Shown here one piece after another: positions 8,631 through 21,522 of a stretch of DNA of 64,000 bases. This DNA is from Adiantum capillus-veneris. Its lineage: Eukaryota > Streptophyta > Polypodiopsida > Polypodiales > Pteridaceae. The notes beneath the pieces were generated by a model. That model was not told the DNA's origin. It was given only the letters and a program-made list of their open reading frames with translations, and did no database searches. The first letter of the stretch is position 1; the number at the start of each line of letters is the position of its first letter. Position numbers and translations under genes: made by a program. Where the stretch lies: NCBI GenBank assembly GCA_014529385.2, contig CM043965.1, positions 14,390,912 to 14,454,911 on the forward strand. Direction: 5' to 3'.

Positions 8631-11600
8631 TTATCACAATTAAAATAATGATTCCTTTTATCCGTCATAACAGGATTTTATTAAAATAGCCCTTGAAAAC
8701 AATATTGAAAACATTCTTTTAGCAAACAGACATCTTTAAATTTAAGACAGGATACTGTCAATCAAAAACATTGTCCATAGCAACCATGACCAGTACTCTT
8801 CTTGTCTTAAGACCACCTAAGGGTGAAAAAAATGGCACCCATTTCTTATTCACAATCCGGAGTGGATAAACCCCCACCCAAGGTTCCGGGTGCCCATACA
8901 CCAAATCAGTTGCCCATACAACTGGGCGGCTCCCCTAGGATAAAAAACGGTATCCTAACTTATGTAGAAACATCAAGACATGCCACGGAGTAGAAACTCA
9001 ACGGGGGTAACCGACTTATTCGCAGCTGGAAAGCCATCATTACCATCAAAATATACCTAGGAGTCAGAGGTGTCTTGACAAAAGCTGTCTTAAGGACGAT
9101 CAATCATATCTTTCCTAATTCAACCAATTTTAACCCAAACAATTCTTTCCTACATTATAAACAATGCACGTTGGAAGTTACCCTTCGTTTTTGGTCAATT
9201 ATTCATTTTCTTATTCTTACTCACTCTTTATGTATGCAATGCTAACTTATAAAAGACCTTAAACTATTTAAAGACTTAATTGAATAATGGGAAACCCACC
9301 TGGGACTGATCGGCCATCGGCTGCTGCGCTGGTGCCTGAAGACTCTCCTCCGTAGGCCTACTACTAGGCCCAACTTCATCGTCGTGTGACGCTCTAGTTC
9401 TTTTTAGAGCTCTGCCCTCATCATCAGATGTAGGATGGCTCGGGTCCTTTTAGGTGCCATAACTTCTTATCCTTATAAAAAGGACGTCTAATCATTAGGT
9501 AAATAATCCAAAAGCTAAACTTAACCTTTGTATCCAATTTTACCCAAATCTAAGTTAAATTTATAGTTTTAATAGATAAATTCTTGACCTAGAATTTTTT
9601 TTTTTGCCTAAATAGGCATGATAACTTTTTCCACAGCTTCCTAAGGGTTTTCTAAGCTATCCTAATTTTCTTATAATTTTCTATATCTTTTTCCTAATTT
9701 CCCCATCGAATCTTAAGCTTGGAATCTACTTATTTTGAGCTTAATATTTATTCTATTGATTTTCTCTCAAAGATTTCATTTTCTTAACTTTATATCTTTA
9801 GTTTACACTTACTATAATTTTCCTAAAAACTTTTGACCGCAAAGTCTATTTATTTTAATTAATCTTTTGCTAAAAATAGAACTTTTGGTCAATTATAATT
9901 TTCTAACTCACTAATTAACTATGGTATAATTATGACAAGTAGATAAGGATATTTTTGACCTTTGGTGATTATCTTATTGTTTTCCAAATTAATTATATAA
10001 TTTATATTTTTAGTTTTCAACTAGAATTAGTATAATTCGACTTAGATAAATATCTATACTAAGTTTCTAACCTTGACATAATTATCACGGTCTTTTCATC
10101 ATGTAATCTAGCTCTAATAAATAGCATGTAATCATATAGCATGATTTACTAATTTCCCTCTTTAGTATTTAGTTAGAATTAGTATTATTTAACTTAGATA
10201 AATATCTATACTAAGTTTCTAACCTTAAAATAATTATCAGGGTCTTTTTATCATGTAAGCTAGCTTTGATAAATAGTATGTAATCGTATATCATGATTTA
10301 CTAATTTTCCCCTTTCGTTTCTAGCTAGAATTATGATAATTTGACTAAACTAAATATCTATATTAAGTTTCTACCCTTGACATAATTATCACGGCTTTTT
10401 CATCATGTAATCTAGCTCTGATAAATAGCATGTAATCATATAGCATGAATTACTAATTTTCCTCTTTAGTTTTCAGCTAGAATTAGTATAATTTGATATA
10501 GATAAATATCTATACTACTTTTCTAACCTTGAAATAATTATCAGAGCCTCTTTATCTTGTAGTCTAACTCTGATAAATAGCATGTACTAATTTATTAGCC
10601 TTGAAATAATTATCATAGACTCTTTATCTTGTAATCTAACTCTGATAAATAGCATGTAATCATATCACATGATGTACTAATTTCCCCCTTTAATTTATCC
10701 TCAAAATAGTGTTTTTTTACTAAGATAATTAGCTAAACTAATTATCTATGGTTAAGATAATTATCACGGGTTTTTTAAGATGTGATTTAGATCTGATAGT
10801 TATCTCAAAACCCTTTTAGTTTAATTTAATATTTTTCCCCATTAATTTATCCTTAAAAATAGTGTTTTCCTACTGAGATAATAAGTTAAACTAATTATAT
10901 GAGGCTAAGATAATTATCATGGGTTTTCTAAGATATATTTTTTATCCAATAATTATCTAAAAGCATTTTGGATCAGTTTGCTATTTTTCCCCTTAAAAAT
11001 AGTGTAATTTTATTGATAAAATTATTTAAATTAATTATCTAAAATTAAGATAATTATCACACGTTCCATAACATGTGATTTACCTGTAATAATTATCTCA
11101 AAGTAGTTTGGATTAGTTTGCTATTTTTTCTTTTGTATTTTTTCCTATAAACAGTGTATTCTTTTGAGATAATGAGCTAGAATAATTATCTGAAGTTAAG
11201 ATAATTATCACGGGTTCCATAAGATATGATTTACCTCTAATAATTATTTCAAAGTATTTTGGATTAGTTAGATCTCCAATTCTGGCAGGTATTATCTAAT
11301 CCTGATGGGACCAATCCTTACGTTGTTACATGGGGAATGAAAATGCTAAAATATTCACGCCTCCATCCCTATCCGGGGGGGGGGAGTTGCTGGCTTGTCC
11401 CGATGCAGCTACATATTTGGTACAATCAAATAGGCAAAACAAATAAAATTAGTTTTCTCGTCGAAGATTAAAAACATTGTTCGTTTCCCTCCCACTCTGT
11501 CGCTCTAACTACGAGCCAGAATATCTTGATTGTTTCCCCCTTTATTTTTCTCTTAAAAACAATGTAATTTTGCTTAAATAAATATAAAAATTACAAGATA

Positions 11601-11645
11601 ATTTTTCTAGCATAATGATAGTCTAACATAGCTTTGATAATTATC
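8631..11645. repeat. First copy of a 3.0-kb tandem duplication, AT-rich
   Basis: The unit starts with TTATCACAATTAAAATAATG and is followed head to tail by a second copy starting at 11646. Inside, 140-160-bp subrepeats run from about 9950 to 10680. Each has GATAATTATCACGG, then a TCATGTAATCTAGCTCTGAT segment and AGCATGTAATCATATAGCAT. The right part (10700-11280) has a looser repeat around TAAGATAATTATCACGGG. No gene is seen except the weak exon at 9300-9462. Confidence 0.8.
9300..9462 (-). CDS. Possible exon of an unrecognised gene
   Basis: The minus strand is open through TSDDEGRALKRTRASHDDEV and SRPTEESLQAPAQQPMADQS, ending at a good donor (CAG then GTGGGT). An ATG in a different phase lies just upstream at 9467. 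Composition is acidic and Ser/Pro/Gln-rich with a basic KRTR motif. The second copy of the tandem duplication lacks this segment. It may belong with the frame split by the Ty3 element, but the role is unknown. Confidence 0.25.
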
Positions 11646-13475
11646 TTATCACAATTAAAATAATGATTCCTTTTATCCTTTATAATAGAATTTTATTAAA
11701 ACAGCCATTGAAAACAGTATTGAAAACATTCTTTTAGCAAACAGACATCTTTAAACTTAAGACAGTGTACTGTCAATCAAAAACATTGTCCATAATAACC
11801 ATGACCAGTACTCTTCTTGTCTCAAAACCACCTAAGGGTGAAAAAAAAACGGCACCCACACCTTTTTCCACAACTTCCCTAAGGGTTTTCTAAGCTATCC
11901 TAATTTCCTTATAATTTTCTATATCTTTTTCCTAATTTTCCCATCGAATCTTAAGCTTGAAATCTGCTTATTTTGAGCTTAATATTTATACTATTTATTT
12001 TCTCTCAAAGATTTCATTTTCTCAACTTTATATCACAGGTTTACACTTACTATATTTTTTCTAAAAGCTTTTGACCGCAAAGTTTTTTTATTTTAATTAA
12101 TCTTTTGCTAAAAATAGAACTTTTGGTCAATTATAATTTTCTAACTCACTAATTAACTATGGTATAATTATCACAAGTAGATAAATATTTTTGACCCTTG
12201 GGAATTATCTTATTATTTTCCAACTTAATTATATAATTTCTATCTTTAATTTTTAGCTAGAATTAGTATAATTTGACTTAGATAAATATCTATACTAAGT
12301 TTCTAACCTTGACATAATTATCACGGTCTTTTCGTCATGTAATCTAGCTTTGATAAATAGCATGTAATCATATAGCATGATTTACTAATTTCCATCTTTA
12401 GTATTCAGTTAGAATTAGTGTAATTTGACTTAGATAAATACCTATACTAAGTTTCTAACCATAAAATAATTATCACGGTCTTTTTATCATGTAATCTAGC
12501 TCTGATAAATAGTATGTAATCATATATCATGATTTACTAATTTCCCCCTTTAGTTTCTAGCTAGAATTATGATAATTTGACTAAACTAAATATCTATACT
12601 AAGTTTCTACCCTTGAAATAATTATCACGGCCTTTTCATCATGTAATCTAGCTCTGATAAATAGCATGTAATCATATAGCATGAATTACTAATTTCTCTC
12701 TTTAGTTTTCAGCTAGAATTAGTATAATTTGACATAGATAAATAGCTATACTACTTTTCTAACCTTAACATAATTATCACGGCCTCTTTATGTTGTAATC
12801 TAACTTTGATAAATAGCATGGAATCATATCACATGATTTACTAATTTCCCCCTTTAATTTACCCTCAAAATAGTGTTTTCTACTAAGATAATTAGATAAA
12901 CTAATTATCTGTGGTTAAGATAATTATCACGGATTTGTTAAGATGTGATTTAGCTTTGATAATCAGTGGGTTTTCTAAGATGCATTTTTCTTCTAATAAT
13001 TATCTCAAAGCATTTTGGATCAGTTTGCTATCCTCCCTTTTATTTTCCCTTAAAAACAATGTAATTCTATTGAGATAATTAGTTAAATTAATTATCTGAT
13101 ATTAAGATAATTATTACAAGTTTTGTAACATGTGATTTACCTGTGATAATTATCTCAAAGCATTTTGGATTAGTTGCTATTTTTTCTGTTGTATTTTCTC
13201 CAAAAAATAGTATAATTCTGTTGAGATAATTAGCTAGAATAATTATTTGAGGTTAAGATAATTATCACGAGTTCCATAAGATGTGATTTACCTCTGATAA
13301 TTACCTTAAAGTATTTTGGATTCGTTTGATCATTTCTCCCTTTACGTTTCTCTTAAAAACAATTTAATTTTACTTAAATAATTATAAAAATTATTCAAAA
13401 AATTACAAGATAATTTTTCTAGCATAATGATAGTTTAACATAGCTTTAATAATTATCCAATATTAATCTAAATTT
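11646..13475. repeat. Second, shortened copy of the 3.0-kb tandem duplication
   Basis: It matches 8631-11645 base for base with scattered changes, but lacks about 780 bp corresponding to 8846-9626 and about 260 bp near 11270-11530. The end of the copy (CAAGATAATTTTTCTAGCAT near 13400) mirrors the end of copy 1 near 11600. Confidence 0.8.
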
Positions 13476-15230
13476 AATTAGTATAATTATCATTAATTTA
13501 TAGTTAAAATGAGTAATTTCAGTTCTAATATGATATAATAATTAATTAGCTTAGTATCCTTAAGCTTAATCACAATATCAACAGAGAATTTTGAATTAAG
13601 AGAGAATTTTAGAGTATACATAGGTTTAATCTTCAATTAATTAAGAAAATTGTAAATAGGTTAACATAGTTTTACTAATTAAAAAAGGTTAGTGCTAATT
13701 ACTGTTGATTAACCAACTAGAGCTTTGCTCTCTAGTGATTTTTGCGTAGAGATCCCTCTAGATGAGAGAGAATTTACCAAAGCTCCAAGTCTGTCTGAAA
13801 TTGTGAAGCAAGGGGTCCTATTTATAGGTTTCTGGCACTCACAAGCTCTCATAGGCTAAAAAAAGCAGTTACTTGCAGGTCAAGCAGCCCCCAGGCTCAA
13901 GATGGAGCCCCCTGCTGCTAAAATTGGCTTGGGCAGGTTCATCATAGTCCCACACAGCCCCTCCTAGCTTCCAGAATCCATTTCTGCTATTTTTCCTGAC
14001 TTTTTAATGATTAACTTGGAAATATCTACAATTTCTAGAACCTTAGGATAAAAAGTCTTTAGCAGTAATAATTACTGAAACTATTCAAGTTTACTTAACT
14101 AATTAAAGTCATAGTGTAACCTTTCAGAGCCCGTAACTTTTCCAGATTTTATCAAAATTCGGTTCTGAAAAATTCTAACCCTAGTAAAGCTCTGGTTACG
14201 GTTCCAAAAATACCAATATTTGCCCGAATTGGATCATTCTACAGTGTTTTCTCAACAGCCAAGTTAATTTGATTGGCTTTGTACAATTTCTAAGGTTTCA
14301 GAAACTGGAAACCTTACATACTCTTATTAGAGACAAACCAAAGGTATATAACAATGTAACTTTACTACCTCACATTCTCTAGCCATGCCCGATTCCCGCA
14401 CAACTCGGCCTAGAGGTGCATGGAGATCAGGACCACCGGGTAACACTTTTGTCTTTATTGGTCAATGCCCATATTCATAAGTGCAACATAAGTACACATC
14501 CACGTCTACATGATAATGCATGTAGATCTATGACAAATCTTAATACGTACCAATCTATCCTATAACTCTTATCGGTCAAAGTAAGCCTCATATCCTTAGC
14601 TGAAACCTAAGTGGGCTATCCCTAAGTGGCCAAATACGGCTCACGCTCAGTCTTAGTAGACTGTCGAGGACCCACCACCACTCCCTCAGCCATACACATT
14701 CCCTTATGTTAACAACTATTCCTATAACCGCTATACCCGAGGCTATACCACACCAGCTATCGAGCCCATCACACACACTTATGCTCCTCCCTACACAAAT
14801 AGTGCATGCACTACCATAACCCTCACTCTCACCAAGATACCATCTCTTGGCTCTTGCTCCATATGTAATGAAGAGATTTGAAAAGCTTTTCACTTCCTCT
14901 CATGGCTCCAGTTGCTTAATTTTGCAAAGTTGTTCAATAAGCTTGATCCTGCACTCACTTCTCTTTACTCTCTTGCCCTCCGGATTGCCCTAGTACACAA
15001 TCCTTGTTATCAATATTGTATGCTTGATCTCCACATCATTTTCTAGAACTTTTGATACATTGTTATCCAATTTTTTGAAAGTCAAATGACAAATTTCTAG
15101 TAATTAAAGAAGATTTAACTATGATGCTCATGGCAATGGAATTTTATGGATTTTGTTTCTTATCGCCTTTTACTTTGGATCTTGGTATCTTCAAGAAAAG
15201 GAATTAATCCTATGTTTATGGCAATGGGAA
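13476..15230. other. Unassigned, non-coding
   Basis: No open frame of note. On the minus strand a TATAAATAGG box at 13819-13826 is followed by a plant-like leader sequence. This could be a promoter or an LTR edge, but I found no matching second LTR. The segment 14380-14900 is more GC-rich and holds only chance frames. Confidence 0.3.
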
Positions 15231-16110
15231 ATAAAGCACGTATACAAGTCCAACTCCAACCGGCTAAAGCAAACGTCACCCTAGCGCTAAGTAGCTAACC
15301 CTAAACATACTGAAACATAAGCAACTATATGCAGCCACTAAACCTAAGCCGCTAGACCTAAGCAGACTGGAATGGCCAAATGCTACCCTAACCTAAGCGG
15401 CTTTACATAGTCTACCCTAACTGCTCAAACGCGGCCAACTTTAAGCGATCAAACCTCTAAGCCGCTAACCCTAAGCGGCTAGCTCTAAGCAGACTAAAAT
15501 GGAAAAATGCTACCCTAATCCAATTTGGAGCCTCCAAACCTAAGGAGCCTTACACAGCCTACCCTAACTGTCCAAATACGGCCATCTATTAGCGGCCAAA
15601 CCAAAATCCGTTAACTCTAAGCTGCTAATCCTAAGCGGCTAGATCTGAGCGATTAAAATGGCCAAACGCTGTCCTAATTCTATTTAGAGCGGTCTAACCT
15701 AAGCAGCTTTACACAAACTATCCTAATCATTCGAACATGCCCATCTATTAGCGGCCAAACCAAAAGCCGCTAACCCCAAGCAGCTAGCCCTAAGTAGACT
15801 CAAATGGTCAAACACTACCCTAACTCGATTTGGAGTGGCCAAATCTAAGCGGCTTTACGTGACCTACCTTAACCGTCCAAACACGGCCATCTATTAGTGG
15901 CAAACCAAAAGCCAGAAACCCTAAGCGGAGTGAAATGTCCCTAAACGGATTGAAATGGCCAAACGCTAAGTTTAAGTCGACTGAAACATGCAGCTAGCCA
16001 GTCCTAAGTGGCAAGTTCTAAATTAATTTGAAATGGCCAAACCCTAACACTTTAACCTAAGTGTTTAGGTCTATTTAGGTCTAAACAAACTAAAATGGTC
16101 AAATGTATTA
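15230..16110. repeat. GC-richer tandem repeat, about 145-155-bp unit
   Basis: Units contain GCCGCTAACCCTAAGCGGCT, then AGACTAAAATGGCCAAACGC, then CCATCTATTAGCGGCCAAAC. Corresponding points fall near 15461, 15606, 15765 and 15910. Short palindromes such as AGCCGCTT recur. The unit has telomere-like CCCTAA words but no telomeric periodicity. Confidence 0.75.
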
Positions 16111-16282
16111 AGCGGACTAAGTTTTAATTTAAACACGAATAAATTAACAAGTTTTTTGTTTAAGTATAAATTGATATAAACCAAAATAATTTAATGATTC
16201 TTTTCAAACTTATTCTTATTACCAAATTTTAATATGTTTGATTGTGAATGAAAATATGTAACCAAAAATTCAAAATAACGAA

Positions 16283-16286
<4 letters not shown>

Positions 16287-16368
<82 letters not shown>
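16287..16368. repeat. AT dinucleotide microsatellite
   Basis: About 82 bases of uninterrupted AT repeats. They are followed to about 16500 by degenerate TG/GCGTAC repeats. Confidence 0.97.
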
Positions 16369-16370
<2 letters not shown>

Positions 16371-16927
16371 AAAATGTGTGTGCGTACGTGCGTGCGTACA
16401 TGCATGTAATGTGTTAAATTACGTGTAAATTTATGTGCATCTTTATTTATCTACGTGTTTATGTGCATGTGTGTGTGCGCATATGTAAGAAAAGAAAGGG
16501 ATAGTGCACTCACAAGCGACCTAAGTGAGCACAAAACTCTTGAGAGAATGCCACCAAATTTGCAAAAAAAACAAACAACACACACACGTATACTATGTCA
16601 CACACATACACACACACAAAGACCAAAAAATCTACCATAAATTTGCAAAACAATCCCATCTTCTTGTTGTTAAATGAGTGTATGAGCGCAGATTTGAAGT
16701 TCGGTAAGTCCCACAGTAGAGATTTGAAGCAAGGGAGAAGAGGAGAGCAAGAGAGATCTTCAAAAAATGGGGCAAAACAGTAGAAAAGAACCCGGGGTTT
16801 TGTTTTTGCAAGTGGCATCGATGCAGGTGTCTGTATATGCATCGATAAAGACGTCGGTATGCGTGTCGATATCAACGTTGTATAAGCATCTAAAGTTCAA
16901 ATTTTAATTTTAAATTTTTTTTGGATT
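16369..16927. other. Spacer with TG and CA simple sequence
   Basis: TG-rich (16375-16490) and CA-rich (16575-16620) tracts make open frames on both strands that look like chance. A minor repeat of GCATCGAT-type words lies at 16810-16880. The last five bases, GGATT, are the left target duplication of Copia A. Confidence 0.6.
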
Positions 16928-17154
16928 TGTTGGAGTTGGGGTTGCAGAGAAACGCACATAGCTTGGAGAAGACGAAGGAAGCTCAAGGCACACAATAGAG
17001 TGTGTGTTACTTAGTGTGCAATGGAAACATAGATAGCCCTAGAGTGATGGGCATATATACAATGCACGGGGTAAAAAACCTCCTAAAGAGGGAAAAAATG
17101 CCCTGGCGGTCCTAGTGTGTTCACACACGTCACTACCACATGTATATGGTAACA
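16928..17154 (-). repeat. 3' LTR of Copia A
   Basis: 227 bp. On the coding strand it runs TGTTACCATATAC to CTCCAACA, with a TATATATG core promoter motif. It is preceded on the coding strand by the polypurine tract AGGGGGGATT. Confidence 0.95.
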
Positions 17155-17229
17155 AATCCCCCCTGGAGTGATGCTGTGAATGAGAGCTGGCACATGAGTA
17201 AAGGGAAGTGCCATGCCCTGAGCACATGA

Positions 17230-17616
17230 TCAGTCCACAAAGGGGAGTAAGCCCAAAGCTTTGCGGAAAGCTTCGAGCTTCTCACGAGACAATGCCTTTG
17301 CGAAAAGATCTGCAAGGTTGTCCTGTGTTGGCACATAAGCCAAGCTGATCTCTCCTGCTGAGAGCCTCTCCCTAACATAGTGGTAATGCACCTCAATGTG
17401 CTTTGTGCGAGCATGAAAAACTGGGTTCCTTGCAACTGCCAATGCGCATTGACTGTCAGTGTAGATAGTGTTGGCATTGTCCCGTCCAACACCCAAATCA
17501 GCCATAAGGCGTTTGAGCCACACACACTCAACTGTAGCTGTGAAGACTGCCCTATACTCAGCCTCACAACTCGAAGTGGCCACAGTAGGTTGCTTCTTGC
17601 TTAACCATGTACACAT
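17230..17616 (-). pseudogene. Copia A RNase H
   Basis: The frame carries WLSKKQPTVATSSCEAEYRA, then IYTDSQCALAVARNP, then HIEVHYHYVRERL and the terminal VPTQDNLADLFAKAL. These are the conserved blocks of Copia RNase H with the catalytic acidic residues (E in CEAEY, D in YTDSQ). The frame ends at the natural terminator, 76 bases from the 3' LTR. Confidence 0.92.
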
Positions 17617-17680
17617 GAACTACCAAGCATGAAACAAAAACCACTTGTGGACACTTGAGCGTCAAAACAACCAGCCTAAT

Positions 17681-18722
17681 TTAAGTCCAAAAAAGCACGT
17701 AAATCTGGTGGCAATGATCCCTTCTTGGGATAAAACAAGCCAAGATGTAATTGCCATTAAGGTAGCAAAAAATCCTCTTGACAGCCTGCCAATGCTTAGA
17801 CCCTAGGCTATGCATAAATCTGCTGACCTGTGAGACTGCAAATTGAATATCTGGCCTCATGTTGCATACATAGATGAGGCAGCCAACAACAGTTTGGTAA
17901 AGAGTGACATCAGTAGGATCGCCAGCATCATGTAGACTCAACTTCAAACCCGTTTCCATGGGAGTGGGAATAGGTTTGCATCCTCAAGTCCAAACTTACA
18001 TAGCAATGTCTCTATGTAACTTTTTTGACACAAGGCAATACCACCATCACACTGCTTAAACTGTATGCCCAAATAATGATGCAACAACCCCAAATCTTTC
18101 ATCTTGAAAGTAGCATTCAAATCAGCCTTAAGTTCAGCAATATGTCTCTCATTTGGTCCAGTGATCATCAAATCATCTACATAAAGAACCACAATGAGAA
18201 GTACATCACCCTCACGCTTTACATACAATGTGCTTTTTGTTGGACTGTTACGAAAGCCATGTTTGACCAAATGAGTGTCAGCTTTCTCATACCAAGCACA
18301 AGGAGATTGCTTCAACCCATACAAAGCCTTGTTACATTTGCACACTTTGTCCTCTTGTCCTTTCTTGGCAAACCGCGGGGCTGCGTTACATAAACTTCCT
18401 CAAATATGTTACCATTCAAGAAAGCAGTAACAATGTCTGATTGATGTACATCCCAACCAAAATGAGCTACCAATGCACATAGAAAAGGCACAGTAGTCAT
18501 ACGACAAGTGGGAGCAAAGGTCTCTTCATAATCTATGCCTTTTTGCTGTGCATAACCCTTTGCAACAAGTCGAGCCTTATGAAGATCGATCTCACCATCC
18601 GGCTTGCGTTTGAACTTGTAAACCCACTTCATACCAATGGTCTTTTTTCCATGAGGCAAATCACATAAAGTCCAGGTGTCATTTTCTATAAGTGCATTAT
18701 ATTCTGATTGCATGGTAGCCAT
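17681..18722 (-). pseudogene. Copia A reverse transcriptase
   Basis: The N-terminal block is WVYKFKRKPDGEIDLHKARL, followed by QQKGIDYEETFAP and DVHQSDIVTAFLNG. The catalytic YVDD box is intact in VVLYVDDLMITG (around 18185). The downstream MKDLGLLHHYLGIQ and VVGCLIYVCNMRPDIQFAVS blocks follow. Frameshifts lie near 18340 and 17960. Confidence 0.92.
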
Positions 18723-19030
18723 CCAATTTTCTAAATTCTATGGTTCATCAAAAGACAGAGGCTCCTCAACATCATGTAAGCTAGACATAGCCAAAGCATA
18801 ACAATATGATGCATAAGATGCATGGTGAGAGCCTGAACGAGTACGACTAGACAAAGGTGCATGCAATTTACTGTCACGCAAAGTGTGCACCAGCCATTTT
18901 GGCATACCTCTAGCCTGCTCATTTTCAGCCCTTTCCTCATCAAGTACATCATGTACATCTGCATCAGTAATAGGCTGATTTGTAACATTTTCAAAACCCC
19001 CCATAGGCTGTACATTTGCCTCATTGGAAC

Positions 19031-20053
19031 TTACATTTGTATTCCATCACTGAAAATAGGCAACAAAGTGTCATAAATGTCTTGTGAGCTTACATTACTA
19101 TCTCTAGTACATGACAGCAAGGGCTGAACAGAATCTTCCACAAACACTACATCCCGTGAAACCAGAATTCGTTTTGTTTGTGGATGATAAAACTTGTAAC
19201 CTTTGCTTTCAGCTCTATAACCAACGAAAATACATTTGACAGCCTTTTCATCCAATTTTCTGCGCTGTGTTTGTGGCACCAAAGCATATGCCAAACAACC
19301 AAAAACACGCATGTGCTCAATAGAAGGCTTTCTATCATGCCATGCTTTGTATGGAGTAATAGACTACAAAGCTTTTGTAGGACACCTATATAGTACATAA
19401 GTGGCACACATGATGGCCTCAAGCCAAAAAGAATGCGACAAAGCTTGACTTTTGACCATACATCATGCCATTTCCGTAAGTGACCTGTTTTTCCTCTCAG
19501 AAACACCATTTTGCTGAGGTGTATAAGGCAATATACATTGGTGTTTTATCCCACGACTAGCTAGAAATGCATTGAATTCATGAGACATATACTCCCCCCC
19601 TTGATCGGAACGGAGGGTGCCCATGGTACATTTCAAGACATCTTCAGCCATAGCCAAAAATTGTTTGAAGCACATAAAAACTTCAAACTTCACTTTAAGC
19701 GGAAATACGCATGCATGCCTGGAGTAATAATCAATGAAAGTCATGAAGTAAAGGTAATTGCCCAGGGACGGAGTTTGCATGGGCCCACAAACATCACTAT
19801 GCACAAGCTGCAATCTGCATGTGGCCCGAACTGAACCATCCTTTGGAAACTTAGAACGCTGCATCTTACCCAAAATACAGCCTTCACAAACATGTTTGAC
19901 AGGTGCTTCAAGAGGCGGCAAAGAAGCAACCATATCAGATTTCTTCAAATGCAACAAACTGACAAAATTCAGATGACCAAAGCGTGCATGCAAAGTTTTG
20001 CATCTGAAATAGCCCTTGAATCTGCAACTGCATTTGCAAAATTTTGTCCACAC
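19031..20053 (-). pseudogene. Copia A integrase
   Basis: The zinc-binding domain has H in HARFGHLNF and the Cys pair CEGC. The catalytic core has Asp in LVHSDVCGPM, Asp in LRSDQGGEYM and Glu in NGVSERKNRSL. A stop follows LTEMA, and another follows a KAL motif. The C-terminal GKNF-type region (VFGCLAYALVP and IFVGYRAESKGYKFY) is present. Integrase inserts the cDNA into host DNA. Confidence 0.92.
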
Positions 20054-20531
20054 TTGTCATACAAAGTGATCTTATAAGCCCACGGCACAAAAGCCTAGAT
20101 GCAACAATTTCATCACCAAAACTGAGATCATGATCTGTACATCTGTCATCCACAAATTTGACTACGAGTCCAAGTCTAGCAAGTGCAGATACAGAAAAAA
20201 GATTCTTCTTGATCCCAGGTACATAAAGTGCATCAATAAGTGTGAAAGAACTGCCATTTGCAGCAGTAAACACAATCTTTCCAACTCCCTGAACCAGATA
20301 AGAGGCATTGTTGGCACAAGTGATTGAATTTCCATGAGGGACAGATTCAAGAGAGGTGAACAATTCGCGATGTGAGGTAATGTGATTTGTAGCACCACTA
20401 TCGAAATACCACACATGTGAATTGGCAGCAACTGACAAGCATGCATCATGGTCAAGAGGATTGGCAGCAACTGACAAGCATGCATCATGGAAACTTTGCG
20501 CTAAAAGCCCATTCTGCATCAACATGAGCAT
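20054..20531 (-). pseudogene. Copia A aspartic protease
   Basis: The active site WYFDSGATNHITS is intact, followed by VGKIVFTAANGSSFTL and LYVPGIKKNLFSVSALARLG. Just upstream the 12-residue stretch DHDACLSVAAN is duplicated in tandem, at about 20420-20490. A frameshift near 20080 separates it from the integrase frame. Confidence 0.9.
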
Positions 20532-20639
20532 TACAGTCTCCTTTTACTAAAGACTCAACAATGGCGGCATTTGTAGTGAAACCAGTATTTGCAGTGGAAC
20601 CACCCTCTTTCTTCTTAGCCTCTTTGGCTTTTAACTTGG

Positions 20640-21522
20640 GACACTGCTTAATCAAGTGATCATTAGCTTTACAATAATGGCAATCTTCTTTTTTCCCTTA
20701 CCACCACAATTTCCAGACGAATTGCTGCCAGCAGAAGCATTAGGAACAGAAGTTTTGCCACTCGCAGCAGAACCATAAGAAGTGGCTGCATTGCTGTTAC
20801 CGCCCTTTCTTTGAGAAGCAATAAAAGCATGTTCAATTGCACGCTGCCTAGTCCTGTTTTTTTTGGAAAGTGACTCTTGCAACAGAAATGTGTATAATGC
20901 ATCAAACTTGACAACTTCAGGATTTCCTTGGGTCATCAGTCTCCAAGTACTAGCAAAATTCTGGTTGGAATCTGGTAAGGCATCAAGGACAGTCTACACA
21001 AGGGAGCTGTCTGAAATGACCACTTGCAGAAATAAGTTGCTCATTGATATCCTTGACACCAGCAAGAAAAGTGTCCATATCATCTTCCTCATGCATAATC
21101 TTCGATTCCAGCTCTTTACGCAGCAAAGCAATTTTAGCCTCATTGCGACTTGCATAAAGACCAGCCAATATATCCCAAGCATGTTTTGCAGATTTTGCTG
21201 AACGAATGTGAGGAACAATGGTGAGCTTCACAAACAACGCAATCAATGCATGAGCCTGCGCATCCTTTATATCCCAACAAGATTGTTCTGCCTTAGGCAA
21301 AACAACTCTAATAGCAACAATCCTTGCAGCAAGACCTGCAACATCCTCAACATCGCCTGCATCCTCAGAACCAGGACGTACATCAATACCCTGCACAATA
21401 TTCTAGATGCCCTTTGACACAAGAACATGTTGCATCATGTAATCCCACATAGGGTAATTGTCCCCATCCAACCTGTCCTTAGTAGCAAACATCTTGAACA
21501 CATCTGTGTTGTTGTCAGCCAT
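20640..21522 (-). pseudogene. Copia A gag with CCHC knuckle
   Basis: It starts at ATG 21522 (MADNNTDVFKMFATKDRLDG). The capsid-like region includes KHAWDILAGLYASRNEAKIA and MHEEDDMDTFLAGVKDINEQ. The zinc knuckle CHYCKANDHLIKQC lies at about 20685-20640, in another frame. A TAG interrupts codon 40 (21403-21405), and Copia B has the same TAG. A frameshift lies near 21020. Confidence 0.9.

Noticed and set aside
14588-14893. 101-codon minus-strand frame
   Set aside because: Low-complexity Trp/Ser/Arg-rich composition, no splice or start context and no similarity recognised.
15230-16110. Interstitial telomere repeat
   Set aside because: CCCTAA words occur but not in 6- or 7-bp tandem order; they are part of a 145-155-bp unit.
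16510-16875. 121-codon minus-strand frame
   Set aside because: It spans CA-rich simple sequence and overlaps plus-strand frames; no motif is present.
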